This document shows positions 39,232 to 48,893 of a DNA stretch of 64,000 nt, one piece after another. The notes under the pieces are model-generated. The model worked only from the letters and a program-made list of their open reading frames with translations. It did no database searches and was not told the DNA's origin. The DNA lies in assembly GCA_023461035.1 (NCBI GenBank), contig JAEWOD010000016.1:186001-250000 (forward strand). The letters are read 5' to 3'. The DNA is from Bacteroidota bacterium. Lineage in GTDB: Bacteria; Bacteroidota; Bacteroidia; Flavobacteriales; Weeksellaceae. Every line of letters starts with the position of its first letter. The first letter of the stretch is position 1. The position numbers and the translations under genes were made by a program.

Positions 39232-42168
39232 ATGTTGCTGAATTTACATAGCTATTACAGTTTACGATATGGTACGATCAGTTTGGAAAACCTGATTGAA
39301 GGCATGCGTCATGGTGGCTATGACACTGCGGTTCTCACCGATATTAACAACAGTTCTGCCATTTTGGATTTCATTCGTCTGGGAAAAGAAGCCGGCTTAA
39401 ATCCTTTGGCAGGTATGGAATTTCGAAATGGGGACGAACTGCTCTACATCGGAATTGCCCAAAATGAAGTCGGATTTAAGGAACTCAACGAATGGATGAC
39501 TTATCATAACAAGGAAAATAAATCATTACCCAAAAAAACACCGGAATTTAAAAAGGCATTTGTGATTTATCCGCATGGAAGCCGGAATCCGGATCAGCTT
39601 CGGGATTATGAATTCATTGGAATACGTCCTTCGGAACGAAACAAAATCAGATTGGAACCCGCTTCAAACTTAGAGCGATATGTTATCCTTTCCCCTGTTT
39701 CATTTACCCGGGAAGATTATACACTTCACAAACAGTTGCGTGCCATTGACCATAATATTCTGATTTCACAACTGGAATCGCATCAGTTCGCCCAACCTGA
39801 TGAACGATTTGTGTCCAAAGCCAAACTCATGGAAGCCTATCGGGATTTTCCTCAATTGATTGCAAACACAAATAAATTGCTCTCTCAGTGTAGTTTTGAT
39901 TTTGATTTCAAAGAGGTGAAAAACAAAAAAACTTTTACGACAAGCCGTTATGATGATAAACAATTGCTCCGGAAATATACGATGAATGGATTTTCAAGCC
40001 GTTATCAATCCACAGACAAAATAGCATTGGAACGCATCCGGAAAGAATTGGAAATCATAGACAACCTCAACTTCTCAAGTTACTTTTTAATCACGGACGA
40101 CATCTGCCGATATGCAAGAAGCCGACAGTTTGAATATGTAGGAAGAGGAAGCGGTGCCAACAGCGTAGTGGCTTATTGTTTGGGAATTACAGATGTCTGT
40201 CCGATTGAGCTGGATCTGTATTTTGAACGATTCCTGAATCCCAAGCGTAAATCGCCTCCCGACTTTGACATAGATTTTTCATGGAAGGAAAGGGATGAGA
40301 TGTATGATTATATTTTTGCCCGTTACGGCTCTCAAAATATGGCACTCATGGGTACGATGAGTACTTTTCGTTCGCGAAGTATCATCAGAGAATTAGGCAA
40401 GATCTATGGACTTCCCAAAACCGAAATTGACCGTCTCGTGCATGAACCTCAAAATATGCTCAACAAAAATGAGGTTACCAACATGATTCTGAGCGTTTAC
40501 AACCGGATGGCCGATTTCCCTAACCAACGTTCCATCCACGCAAGTGGTGTATTGATTTCTGAATTGCCCGTTACGACTTATTGCGCTTTGGATTACCCGC
40601 CCAAAGGATTGCCTACTGCTCAGATGGATATGTACACGGCAGAAGACATAGGGTTTGAGAAATTTGATATTCTCAGCCAAAGAGGAATCGGGCATATCAA
40701 AGATTGTAAAGAGATTATCAAACTCAACACAGGAAAAGAAATCAGTACAGACAACCCACATCGGTTTTTTGAAGATGAAAAGATTGCAGAGCAACTAAGA
40801 TCTGCCAACAGTATCGGTTGCTTTTACATTGAAAGCCCTGCGATGAGGCAACTCCTGACCAAGCTCAAATGCGACAATTACCTGACACTGGTAGCTGCCA
40901 GCTCCATTATCCGTCCGGGAGTGGCTTCTTCGGGAATGATGAAAGCCTATATCGAACGCCATCATGACCCTGAAAAAGTTGTTTATCCGCATCCGGTCTT
41001 TGAACAACAGCTAAAAGAAACTTACGGAGTGATGGTATATCAGGAAGATGTAATGAAAATCGGGCATTATTACGGAGGACTTGATTTAGCAGATGCTGAT
41101 GTTTTAAGAAGAATGATGAGCGGAAAATACCGGCATGTTAATCATTTAATCGAAATAAAAGATAAATTTTTCAATCATTGCAGGAAAATGAATTACCCCG
41201 AAACAACTTCCAATGAAATATGGAGGCAGATGGAAAGTTTTGCCGGATACTCTTTTAACAAAGCACACAGTGCGAGTTTTGCAGTGGAAAGTTATCAGAG
41301 TTTGTTTTTGAAAACCTATTTTCCCAAAGAATTTATGGTGGCCGTGCTAAACAATTACGGTGGGTTTTATAACCGTAAAGTTTATGTGAACGAAGCAAAG
41401 AAATCAGGAGCCAATATCTGTCTGCCTTGTGTAAACAAAAGCATTTACAATACCACCATTTATGGAGATGATATCTATCTGGGATTTGATGGAATCCTGA
41501 ACCTTGAAACCCAATTGGGACACAGGATTGTAGAGGAACAAAAACAAAACGGCGAATATACCGGAATTGAGAATTTCATCCTGCGAACCGGAGCAGGATT
41601 GGAACAGGTTGTGATCCTCATTCGGTGTAATGCTTTCCGGTTTCTGAATATTGGTAAGAAAGAGTTGCTATGGGAAGCACATCTATTACTCAACGGGCAA
41701 CCTCAAAAAAGGGATATGATCCCAATGTTTGAATCGGTCTCTGAAAAACCTGTTTTGCCTCAACTGGAATATTCCGTACTGGAGGATATTTACGATGAAA
41801 TGGAACTCATTGGTTTTCCCGTTTCAGCATCTTTGTTTGATTTGGCAAAATCGGATTTTAAAGGAGATGCCCTGGCTTCTGAAATGAGTCAATATGAAGG
41901 AAAAATCATCCGCATGGTAGGAGATTTTGTAGCCGACAAAACTTCACGAACTAAAGGTGGACAGCAAATGAAATTCGGGACATTCTTCGATACCGACGGA
42001 GACTTTTTTGACACGGTACACTTTCCTCTTTCGCTTGCCAAATATCCGCTTCGCGGTTCAGGATTATATTTGTTGGAAGGAAAAGTTACGGTGGATTTTG
42101 GTTGTCCTGCTTTGGAGGTGACAAGATGCGGTAAAATGCCGTTGAAACAAGACCCGAGAAGCGAGTAA
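39232..42168 (+). CDS. DnaE-type DNA polymerase III alpha, error-prone (DnaE2-like)
   Basis: 978 aa, shorter than replicative DnaE (about 1150-1450 aa). N-terminal PHP domain is degenerate: LNLHSYYSLRYGTISLENL and AVLTDINNSSA (TDI instead of TDH). The C-family core has VGRGSGANSVVAYCLGITDVCP, RFLNPKRKSPPDFDIDFSWKERDEM (two catalytic Asp), FPNQRSIHASGVLIS, GVMVYQEDVMKIGHYYGGLDLADADVLRRMMSGK and YSFNKAHSASFAVESYQSLFLKTYFPKEFM. With the Y-family gene and S24 repressor it forms a damage-inducible translesion cassette. Confidence 0.92.
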   Translation: MLLNLHSYYSLRYGTISLENLIEGMRHGGYDTAVLTDINNSSAILDFIRLGKEAGLNPLAGMEFRNGDELLYIGIAQNEVGFKELNEWMTYHNKENKSLPKKTPEFKKAFVIYPHGSRNPDQLRDYEFIGIRPSERNKIRLEPASNLERYVILSPVSFTREDYTLHKQLRAIDHNILISQLESHQFAQPDERFVSKAKLMEAYRDFPQLIANTNKLLSQCSFDFDFKEVKNKKTFTTSRYDDKQLLRKYTMNGFSSRYQSTDKIALERIRKELEIIDNLNFSSYFLITDDICRYARSRQFEYVGRGSGANSVVAYCLGITDVCPIELDLYFERFLNPKRKSPPDFDIDFSWKERDEMYDYIFARYGSQNMALMGTMSTFRSRSIIRELGKIYGLPKTEIDRLVHEPQNMLNKNEVTNMILSVYNRMADFPNQRSIHASGVLISELPVTTYCALDYPPKGLPTAQMDMYTAEDIGFEKFDILSQRGIGHIKDCKEIIKLNTGKEISTDNPHRFFEDEKIAEQLRSANSIGCFYIESPAMRQLLTKLKCDNYLTLVAASSIIRPGVASSGMMKAYIERHHDPEKVVYPHPVFEQQLKETYGVMVYQEDVMKIGHYYGGLDLADADVLRRMMSGKYRHVNHLIEIKDKFFNHCRKMNYPETTSNEIWRQMESFAGYSFNKAHSASFAVESYQSLFLKTYFPKEFMVAVLNNYGGFYNRKVYVNEAKKSGANICLPCVNKSIYNTTIYGDDIYLGFDGILNLETQLGHRIVEEQKQNGEYTGIENFILRTGAGLEQVVILIRCNAFRFLNIGKKELLWEAHLLLNGQPQKRDMIPMFESVSEKPVLPQLEYSVLEDIYDEMELIGFPVSASLFDLAKSDFKGDALASEMSQYEGKIIRMVGDFVADKTSRTKGGQQMKFGTFFDTDGDFFDTVHFPLSLAKYPLRGSGLYLLEGKVTVDFGCPALEVTRCGKMPLKQDPRSE

Positions 42169-42186
42169 AAAGAAAAAATTACATGT

Positions 42187-42690
42187 TTATTTATCAAATT
42201 CATTGGGGAATTCTTTCTTCACCAAATGAATTTTTTCCTCTACTGCCTTTTGCAAATTGACCTGATAAAGCCCGGCTCTTTTTCCGATTTCTTCATCAAA
42301 AGCACCATACATACGGGCAGCTAAAATCCCTGCATTTTTTGCAGCATTCAAAGCGACTGTTGCCACCGGAATTCCGTTGGGCATTTGTAAAATAGACAGA
42401 ATCGAATCCCATCCATCTATGGAATTAGATGATTTGACAGGGACACCTATGACGGGCAGAGAAGTTAAAGAAGCCACCATTCCCGGCAAATGAGCTGCCC
42501 CGCCGGCTCCAGCGATGATCACTTTCAAACCTCGGCCTCTCGCCGATTTGGCATATTCTACCATACGCTCAGGCGTGCGATGCGCTGAAACGATGGTCAA
42601 TTCGTAATCAATACCAAATTCATCCAAAATTTCTGCCGCTTGTTTCATAATTGGCAAATCGCTGTCGCTTCCCATGATGATTCCTACCAT
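42187..42690 (-). CDS. purE: N5-carboxyaminoimidazole ribonucleotide mutase
   Basis: 167 aa. Converts N5-CAIR to CAIR in purine synthesis. Motifs GIIMGSDSDLPIM, IVSAHRTPERMVEYAKSA and IIAGAGGAAHLPGMVASLTSLPVIGVPVKS are the PurE class I signature. It follows purK on the same strand with a 78-bp gap filled by repeats. Its 3' end converges with the dnaE2-like gene. Confidence 0.97.
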   Translation of the reverse strand: MVGIIMGSDSDLPIMKQAAEILDEFGIDYELTIVSAHRTPERMVEYAKSARGRGLKVIIAGAGGAAHLPGMVASLTSLPVIGVPVKSSNSIDGWDSILSILQMPNGIPVATVALNAAKNAGILAARMYGAFDEEIGKRAGLYQVNLQKAVEEKIHLVKKEFPNEFDK

Positions 42691-42700
42691 AATATTTTCG

Positions 42701-42769
42701 TTTAAAGTTTTAGGTTCAAAGTTTCAAGTTCCCGGAAGACCTCCATCTTCCAGCATCCATCCTCCAGCC
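42701..42769. repeat. Two heptamer families back to back between purK and purE
   Basis: TTTAAAG, TTTTAGG, TTCAAAG, TTTCAAG (42701-42728), then TCCATCT, TCCAGCA, TCCATCC, TCCAGCC (42742-42769) up to the purK stop codon. The second family is the inverse of the GATGGAR units at 16701. Confidence 0.85.
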
Positions 42770-43896
42770 TATTTAATTGCTGTAACCTTTACCGTTTTAT
42801 TTACTTTTTCTATGTTGGATTTTAGGCGTTCCAAATCTTCATCAACCAAAGTCACATGCCCCATTTTTCTGCCGGGACGCGTTTCTTCTTTGGCATACCA
42901 ATGTAAATAAACACCCGGTATTTCCAACATTTCATTTAAATTTTCGATTTGAGCTAATCCTGTTTCTCTTTCCGCTCCTATCAAATTGACCATCGCCGAA
43001 GTTGCATAAAGTTCTGTGCTTCCCAATGGCAATCCCGCCAGAACCCGAAGCATCTGATCAAACTGCGAGCTTTTTGCGGCCTCAATGGTCGAATGACCGC
43101 TGTTATGCACGCGGCAAGCGGTTTCATTTACCCAAATCGTTCCGTTTTTGTTCAAAAACATTTCGACGGCAAAAACGCCAGGTGAATTAAAATTGGAGAC
43201 AACTTTTCTGGCTATTTTTTCAGCTTCTATTGTGTGTGATTCCGATAAATTACCGGGGACCAATAAGTAATCGAGTAAATTATACTCCTGATTAAAAACC
43301 AATTCCACCACCGGATAACTCACAAGGTTTCCTTTTCCGTCGGCCACCACCACTACTGCAATTTCCTTTTCCAAATCGGCCGGCGTTTCATAAATAGACG
43401 GAACACGGAGTATTTTTTCGATTTCGTTTCTGGAATTTAAATATTGAACTCCTTTTCCATCATATCCGCCTTTGTTGGCTTTTTGAAAAAGAGGAAATTC
43501 CGTTACCACACAAATGAGATCTTTCCAATTTTCCAATTCAAAATAGGGCGCAGTCGGAATTTTGTTGTCCACATAAAATTGCTTTTGAAGCGATTTATCT
43601 TGGATAATTGCCAGAGTTTCCGGATCCGGAACTATTCTTTTCCCCATAGACTTCAATTCGCGAAGCGCATCAACACTGACATGCTCAATTTCGATACCGA
43701 TTGCATCCAAATCCTTTCCGAAATCCAAAACCGTCTGATAATCCGCAAAATCACCCCGAACAAAATGATGGGCATGCTTAGCACAAGGCGCATTTTCTGA
43801 AGGATCCAGAATATGAATTTCATACGGGTATTGCAAGGCATTCTGCAAAAACATATACCCTAATTGTCCGCCGCCAAGAATTCCTATCTTTGTCAT
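42769..43896 (-). CDS. purK: N5-carboxyaminoimidazole ribonucleotide synthase
   Basis: 375 aa ATP-grasp enzyme making N5-CAIR from AIR, bicarbonate and ATP. Motifs: IGILGGGQLGYMFLQNA (N-terminal), FPLFQKANKGGYDGKGVQYL (ATP loop), VFAVEMFLNKNGTIWVNETACRVHNSGHSTIEA. Partner of PurE directly downstream. Its stop codon overlaps a heptamer repeat. Another heptamer array lies before the divergent ABC transporter gene. Confidence 0.97.
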   Translation of the reverse strand: MTKIGILGGGQLGYMFLQNALQYPYEIHILDPSENAPCAKHAHHFVRGDFADYQTVLDFGKDLDAIGIEIEHVSVDALRELKSMGKRIVPDPETLAIIQDKSLQKQFYVDNKIPTAPYFELENWKDLICVVTEFPLFQKANKGGYDGKGVQYLNSRNEIEKILRVPSIYETPADLEKEIAVVVVADGKGNLVSYPVVELVFNQEYNLLDYLLVPGNLSESHTIEAEKIARKVVSNFNSPGVFAVEMFLNKNGTIWVNETACRVHNSGHSTIEAAKSSQFDQMLRVLAGLPLGSTELYATSAMVNLIGAERETGLAQIENLNEMLEIPGVYLHWYAKEETRPGRKMGHVTLVDEDLERLKSNIEKVNKTVKVTAIK

Positions 43897-43919
43897 GTCT
43901 GCGAAGTTAAATCTTAATG

Positions 43920-43947
43920 TTTAAGGTTCAAAGTTTAAGGTTTAAAG
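43920..43947 (+). repeat. Heptamer tandem repeat, 4 units (TTTAARG type)
   Basis: TTTAAGG, TTCAAAG, TTTAAGG, TTTAAAG between the divergent purK and ABC exporter genes. Confidence 0.85.
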
Positions 43948-43993
43948 TTTTTGAAATTCTTTCCAGTTTCTGCTTTTAATTTCTACTATTATT

Positions 43994-44001
43994 TACCTTT
44001 G
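43994..44001 (+). promoter_or_regulatory. Candidate -7 element of the ABC exporter gene
   Basis: TACCTTTG fits TAnnTTTG; the ATG at 44019 follows after 17 nt. A TTTT about 16 bp upstream is the only -33 candidate. Confidence 0.4.
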
Positions 44002-44018
44002 TTCAAATTTGATTGTTA

Positions 44019-45851
44019 ATGAGCTTACTGAAAAGAGCAATCCAATATACAAAACCCTATCGTTCTTCGTTTTTCATTGCTATTGCATGCAACTTTTTGT
44101 ATGCGATTTTCAATGTGTTGGCGTTGGCATTTATGATGCCTATTTTGAACATTTTATTTGATGAAAAAAGTCGGCCGATTTTAAAAAAACCGGTTTATTC
44201 GGGGAATCTGCTCGAACTAAAAGACTATGCTTCCAATTTGTCTTCATTTTACATGAACCAGATTGCGGAAGAAAACGGCCCGATACGGGTCTTGCTGATT
44301 TCATGTGTTGCCTTTATCATTTTATTTTTCTTCCGGAACATATTCAGTTACCTCTCCGAATTCTTTTTGATAGATTTACGTTCGGGCGTTTCAAGAGATT
44401 TCCGGGTGGATATTCACAATAAAATTCTGGCGCTTCCGGTTTCTTATTTTACCGAAAAGAAAAAAGGCGATATGCTCGTACGGGTTTCAAGCGATGTGGG
44501 CGAAGTGGAAGGAAATATTTTAAACGGTTTGGTAGAAATCATCCGCAGCCCGATTATGATCATCGTTTTTGTAACATCTTTATTTATAACAAGTTATCAA
44601 TTAACTTTATTTGCGCTGATTGTATTTCCTGTGATGGGAACGATTATCTCCCTGATTGGAAAAAGCCTAAAAAGAGATGCGGGAAAAGCGCAGGTCGAAT
44701 TGGGAAATATCATGTCGTATGTGGACGAAACCTTGAATTCTTTAAAAATCATCAAAATTTTCAATGCGGACGGCCAAATCATGAAGAGATTTGATGCCTC
44801 CATCAATCGCTACCGCAAATTATTGCAAAAAGTGATGAAAAAAAGAGCGCTAGCTTCTCCAACGAGTGAATTTTTGGGAGCGATTACCATCGGGATGATT
44901 GTATTTTTTGGTGGAAAACTAAGCTTGGAAGGAAACGGCTTGAAAGGTTCCGAATTTATTTTCTACATAGGGATTTTTTATACTTTGTTAGATCCGATTA
45001 AACGGTTTTCACGCTCGCTTTCCGACATTCAGAAAGGTCAGGTTTCCGCACAACGGATCTTTGAACTGCTCGACACGGAAATTTCCATCAAAGACAAAGA
45101 AAACGCTATTGATTTACCCGAATTCAAAGATAAAATCGAATTCAGAAATGTATCATTTGGCTATGCCGAAAAAAATGTGATTCAGAATTTTAATTTGACT
45201 ATAAACAAAGGAGAAAACATAGCACTGGTCGGGGCTTCGGGAAGTGGAAAATCTACCATAGCCAATCTGGTAACACGTTTTTATGATGTTAGGGAAGGCG
45301 AAATTTTAATCGACGGAATCAACATCAAGGATATCCGACTGAAAAGTTACCGAAAACTTTTTGGGTTGGTGACGCAGGACAGCATTTTGTTTAACGATTC
45401 GGTTTTTAATAACATCGCTTTGGGTGATGAAAATCCCACTTCCGAAAAAGTTACCGCTGCCGCTAAAATTGCCAATGCTGAAGAATTCATCGAAAAATTA
45501 CCCGATGAATACGAAGATTCAGTTGGAGAAAGCGGTGGAAAACTTTCCGGCGGACAAAAACAAAGATTGAGTATCGCCCGTGCCGTTTATAAAAATCCGC
45601 CGATTATGGTGCTGGATGAAGCGACTTCTGCGCTTGATACCCAATCGGAAAAACTGGTCCAGGATGCTTTGGAAAACATGATGAATAACCGGACTTCGAT
45701 TGTGATTGCACATAGGCTTTCAACCATCGCCAAAGCCAACAAAATCATTGTGATGGAAGAGGGAAAAATAAAAGAGTCCGGTACACATACCGAACTCTTG
45801 GGTAGAAATGGAATTTACACCCATTTAATCCGTTTACAGAATTTGGATTAA
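44019..45851 (+). CDS. MsbA-like ABC exporter (fused permease and ATPase)
   Basis: 610 aa. Six transmembrane helices in residues about 15-320 (for example FFIAIACNFLYAIFNVLALAFMMPILNILF), then the ATPase domain: Walker A VGASGSGKST, Q-loop VTQDS, signature LSGGQKQRLSIARA, Walker B IMVLDEATSALD, H-loop IAHRLS. Half-transporters of this kind flip lipid A precursors or other lipids as homodimers. Long periplasmic loop at about 45-85. The start is ATG 44019; an in-frame TTG two codons upstream is less likely. Substrate unproven. Confidence 0.9.
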   Translation: MSLLKRAIQYTKPYRSSFFIAIACNFLYAIFNVLALAFMMPILNILFDEKSRPILKKPVYSGNLLELKDYASNLSSFYMNQIAEENGPIRVLLISCVAFIILFFFRNIFSYLSEFFLIDLRSGVSRDFRVDIHNKILALPVSYFTEKKKGDMLVRVSSDVGEVEGNILNGLVEIIRSPIMIIVFVTSLFITSYQLTLFALIVFPVMGTIISLIGKSLKRDAGKAQVELGNIMSYVDETLNSLKIIKIFNADGQIMKRFDASINRYRKLLQKVMKKRALASPTSEFLGAITIGMIVFFGGKLSLEGNGLKGSEFIFYIGIFYTLLDPIKRFSRSLSDIQKGQVSAQRIFELLDTEISIKDKENAIDLPEFKDKIEFRNVSFGYAEKNVIQNFNLTINKGENIALVGASGSGKSTIANLVTRFYDVREGEILIDGINIKDIRLKSYRKLFGLVTQDSILFNDSVFNNIALGDENPTSEKVTAAAKIANAEEFIEKLPDEYEDSVGESGGKLSGGQKQRLSIARAVYKNPPIMVLDEATSALDTQSEKLVQDALENMMNNRTSIVIAHRLSTIAKANKIIVMEEGKIKESGTHTELLGRNGIYTHLIRLQNLD

Positions 45852-45859
45852 GTTGCTCT

Positions 45860-46297
45860 TTATTGTCGTGTGAATTCAAGTAACACGTCCTGACCTTCAA
45901 AAGTCGTTTGAGTCGTAAAGGTATTGTTGTTCTGAAAATCAGCCGTTGAACTGCTCGTTTCTCCTGACAACGTAACGGTGTAAACGTTATTTTGCTTAGA
46001 CCAGGTTCCGGTTTCAGGTGTACCTACAACACAGTTTTGCGGACTTATCCCCTCTTCAAAAGTATCAATGCGCAGCGAATAATCATTCATGAAATTATAC
46101 TCGTTTTGAAGCGGGCAATAAGCAACCATCAACAATTGGGCATAAACACTCTCGCCGTCTACCCAAGCATCTGAAATTTTCCACTTTCCAACAATAATGT
46201 CTACATTATTATCAGATGAATCGTCATCGTTATTACACGAAACCGATAAAAATCCAATTAGCAAGAGAGGCAGAATCATTAATTTCAACTTTTTCAT
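45860..46297 (-). CDS. Lipocalin-like lipoprotein
   Basis: 145 aa from the ATG at 46297. The signal MKKLKLMILPLLLIGFLSVSCNN has its lipobox Cys, followed by an Asp-rich linker (DDDSSD). Mature part: IIVGKWKISDAWVDG, YNFMNDYSLRIDTF, TGTWSKQNNVYTVTLSG, as in the small lipocalin-like domains common in Flavobacteria. Two cysteines (YCPLQNEY, PQNCVVG) may form a disulfide. Function unknown. Divergent from queG. Confidence 0.8.
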   Translation of the reverse strand: MKKLKLMILPLLLIGFLSVSCNNDDDSSDNNVDIIVGKWKISDAWVDGESVYAQLLMVAYCPLQNEYNFMNDYSLRIDTFEEGISPQNCVVGTPETGTWSKQNNVYTVTLSGETSSSTADFQNNNTFTTQTTFEGQDVLLEFTRQ

Positions 46298-46344
46298 AAT
46301 TTTTTGATTTGAAAATATAACGGCAAACATTTGACCGATATTTC

Positions 46345-46352
46345 TAAATTTG
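46345..46352 (+). promoter_or_regulatory. Candidate -7 element of queG
   Basis: TAAATTTG fits TAnnTTTG, 20 nt before the GTG start at 46373. A second match (TAGTTTTG) overlaps the start codon and would only suit an internal start. Confidence 0.35.
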
Positions 46353-46372
46353 CATAATGATAAGATAGTTTT

Positions 46373-47326
46373 GTGGAATTTTTAACAAAAACGGCTGACT
46401 TAAAGTCCAATGCTGAACGTATCCGAAAACGTGCGCTGGAACTGGGTTTTCTGGATTTTGGCATAGCAAAAGCCGGATTTTTGGAAGACGAAGCACCTCG
46501 TTTGGAGAATTATTTGAAAGAAAATCGTCACGGCAAAATGTCTTACATGGAGAATCATTTTGATATGCGGCTGGATCCAAGGTTATTGGTAGAAGGAGCA
46601 AAATCGGTCATATCATTAACCTATAATTATTTCCCGGATGAATTGCAGCGAAATGACTCTTTTAAAATTGCCAAATATGCTTACGGAACGGATTATCATT
46701 TTGTGATAAAAGACAAATTAAAAGAACTTTTGAATTTTATCCGGGAAGAAATCGGGGAAATAAACGGGCGTGCATTTGTCGATTCGGCACCTGTTTTGGA
46801 ACATGCATGGGCACAAAAAGCGGGAATCGGCTGGGTTGGAAAAAACAGCTTGACCCTTTCCAAACAAAAAGGTTCTTTTTTCTTTTTGGCTGAATTAATT
46901 CTCGATTTGGAGTTGGATTATGACAATCCGATTCAAACAGATCATTGTGGCAGTTGTACAAAATGCATTGACTCCTGCCCGACTGAAGCGATTTTACCCA
47001 ATCGTAAAATTGATGGAAGCAAATGTATTTCCTATTTCACAATTGAATTAAAAGACGAAATCCCTTCTGAAATGTCCGGAAAGTTTGATGATTGGGTTTT
47101 TGGGTGTGATGTCTGTCAGGATGTTTGTCCGTGGAACCGGTTCTCATTGCCACACAAAGAAGAAAAATTTCAGCCAAAGGAAGAGTTGTTGATGTATTCC
47201 AAATCTGATTGGTTGGAAATCACCGAAGATGTTTTCCAGAAAATTTTTCAAAAATCTCCCGTTAAAAGAACTAAATTTGAAGGGCTGAAACGAAACTTAG
47301 AATTTGTTTCTAAACTTAAACACTAA
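46373..47326 (+). CDS. queG: Epoxyqueuosine reductase
   Basis: 317 aa, last step of queuosine tRNA modification; uses B12 and two [4Fe-4S] clusters. Motifs: FVDSAPVLEHAWAQKAGIGWVGKNSLTLS (catalytic Asp), the cluster motifs CGSCTKCIDSCPTEAI and CDVCQDVCPWNRFS. The start is GTG. Length is near the family norm (E. coli QueG 379 aa; short forms without the HEAT-like tail are common). Overlap-free, 4 bp before the next gene. Confidence 0.95.
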   Translation: MEFLTKTADLKSNAERIRKRALELGFLDFGIAKAGFLEDEAPRLENYLKENRHGKMSYMENHFDMRLDPRLLVEGAKSVISLTYNYFPDELQRNDSFKIAKYAYGTDYHFVIKDKLKELLNFIREEIGEINGRAFVDSAPVLEHAWAQKAGIGWVGKNSLTLSKQKGSFFFLAELILDLELDYDNPIQTDHCGSCTKCIDSCPTEAILPNRKIDGSKCISYFTIELKDEIPSEMSGKFDDWVFGCDVCQDVCPWNRFSLPHKEEKFQPKEELLMYSKSDWLEITEDVFQKIFQKSPVKRTKFEGLKRNLEFVSKLKH

Positions 47327-47330
47327 ATTG

Positions 47331-47843
47331 ATGAAAAAAATATTGCTGCTGCTTTTGTTCTTTATGATTCAATTTTCATTTGGACAAATTTCTACAACGC
47401 GCATGAATGAAATGCGCATCAAAAGTACATTGCCTGAAGTTGAGAAAGCAATCGGACAAAAGCTGGAAATTTCCAAAAAACTAGATGATTGGCTATACAA
47501 TGTCAAGGTAAATGACAAGGGTTCTGAGTTTGAACTGAGTTTTACAGAATACACGGATGAAAATGGAAAACAAATCATCGAACTCTATGAAATAACTACA
47601 AAATCCACTTCCATCAAAACCCTTTCCAAATTAGGCGTAGGAAGCTCGCTTGATGATTTGTGGAAGGCGTACAAAAATTATAATATTTCCATTTGGAATT
47701 CGTGGGATGAAAAGACTGAAAAATATTCCACCACTGAACGAATATTTCAACTGCATGACTATGATGCCGGAACCGCTTTGTATTTCCAATTGCGAAACGG
47801 AATCGTTTACAAGATTTCTTTGTCGTTTTTTGAGGGTTGCTAA
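47331..47843 (+). CDS. Small secreted protein of unknown function
   Basis: 170 aa from the ATG at 47331; signal peptide MKKILLLLLFFMIQFSFGQ. The mature part is a mixed alpha/beta sequence (LPEVEKAIGQKLEISKKLDDW, YTDENGKQIIELYEITTKS, GVGSSLDDLWKAYKNYNISIW) with a single Cys at the C-terminal residue. Not recognised. It starts 4 bp after queG and is convergent with the AraC gene (ends overlap by 4 bp). Confidence 0.75.
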   Translation: MKKILLLLLFFMIQFSFGQISTTRMNEMRIKSTLPEVEKAIGQKLEISKKLDDWLYNVKVNDKGSEFELSFTEYTDENGKQIIELYEITTKSTSIKTLSKLGVGSSLDDLWKAYKNYNISIWNSWDEKTEKYSTTERIFQLHDYDAGTALYFQLRNGIVYKISLSFFEGC

Positions 47844-48745
47844 ACTTGTTTGGCGAATTGTTTCGGCGTAATTCCGTATTTCTTTTTAAATGCGGCAATA
47901 AAATGGGAAGGATTTTCATACCCGATTTCAAAGGCAATTTCTTTTACCTGCATTTCACCGGATTCTAACTTTTCACGGGCCATTTCTAACTTTTTGTCCA
48001 GCACAAATCCATAAACCGTGGTGCCGTAAACCTGTTTGAACCCTTCTTTCAGCTTATATTCAGAAAGACCTGAAATTTCGGAAAGTTCTTTTAGGATTGG
48101 TGGATTATCGAGCCGATCCAATAAAATATCCTTTGCTTCTTTGAGTTTACGGGCATCTTTTTCATTGTCCAGAAACGGGCAATTTTCCTTTTGATTAGCT
48201 TCCGATTCAGAGAAATAAAGGGTAAACAATTCATAAACTTTTCCCAAAACATAAAGATTTTCGAAATGCGAAGAAAGATTATGATTTTCAATTTGATTCA
48301 AAACCATTCGAACCGTAGTTGAAAAAGCTTGTTGGTTGTAATATTTCCCGGGCGATTTCGAACTATTCAGAAATTCCGCACGGATGTTGTGGCTGGAAAA
48401 CAAATGGTGCAATTTCTCAACCGAAACAAAAACCATACAGACTTTGGAGTCTGCATTTAAACTCAGGTTGAGCGGTAACTCCAGATTAGGATTATAAATC
48501 AGGAAACTTAAACCGTCTGTCAATCCTATTTTATAACTTCCTTCGTTAAAATGAAAAGTCATTCCTCCTTTGGTGCAAAAATAAAATTGAATGAACTTTT
48601 TATCTATTTTCCGTATCAGTGTATCAGTAAAGGCGGTGTGATTGTCCACATAAGCCACGTAAACTTCCTCGTCCGGCCAATATTCGTTCACCTTACTTTT
48701 ATAGGTATTTTCCAGTTTGTCTTCCATCAATAATTTCTTACTCAA
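47840..48745 (-). CDS. AraC family transcriptional regulator
   Basis: 301 aa. N-terminal part is a likely cupin-type sensor (FIQFYFCTKGGMTFHFNEGSYKIGLTDG). The last 95 residues contain both helix-turn-helix units: PPILKELSEISGLSEYKLKEGFKQVYG and MQVKEIAFEIGYENPSHFIAAFKKKYGITPKQF. No signal or membrane segment. It stands head to head with hemA, 170 bp apart, so it may control the heme operon; direct evidence is lacking. Confidence 0.9.
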   Translation of the reverse strand: MSKKLLMEDKLENTYKSKVNEYWPDEEVYVAYVDNHTAFTDTLIRKIDKKFIQFYFCTKGGMTFHFNEGSYKIGLTDGLSFLIYNPNLELPLNLSLNADSKVCMVFVSVEKLHHLFSSHNIRAEFLNSSKSPGKYYNQQAFSTTVRMVLNQIENHNLSSHFENLYVLGKVYELFTLYFSESEANQKENCPFLDNEKDARKLKEAKDILLDRLDNPPILKELSEISGLSEYKLKEGFKQVYGTTVYGFVLDKKLEMAREKLESGEMQVKEIAFEIGYENPSHFIAAFKKKYGITPKQFAKQV

Positions 48746-48893
48746 TTTCTGACAAAATTACAAAAAGCTTTTATAGAATAAGCTTTCTTATCAAAATTCA
48801 TTCAGTTTGTTTAGAATTAATCTAAAAAACAGGATTTCACCAAATAGAGGTATTTTTCACAATCGAGCGTTACTTTAACTAAGCAAAGCCTTT

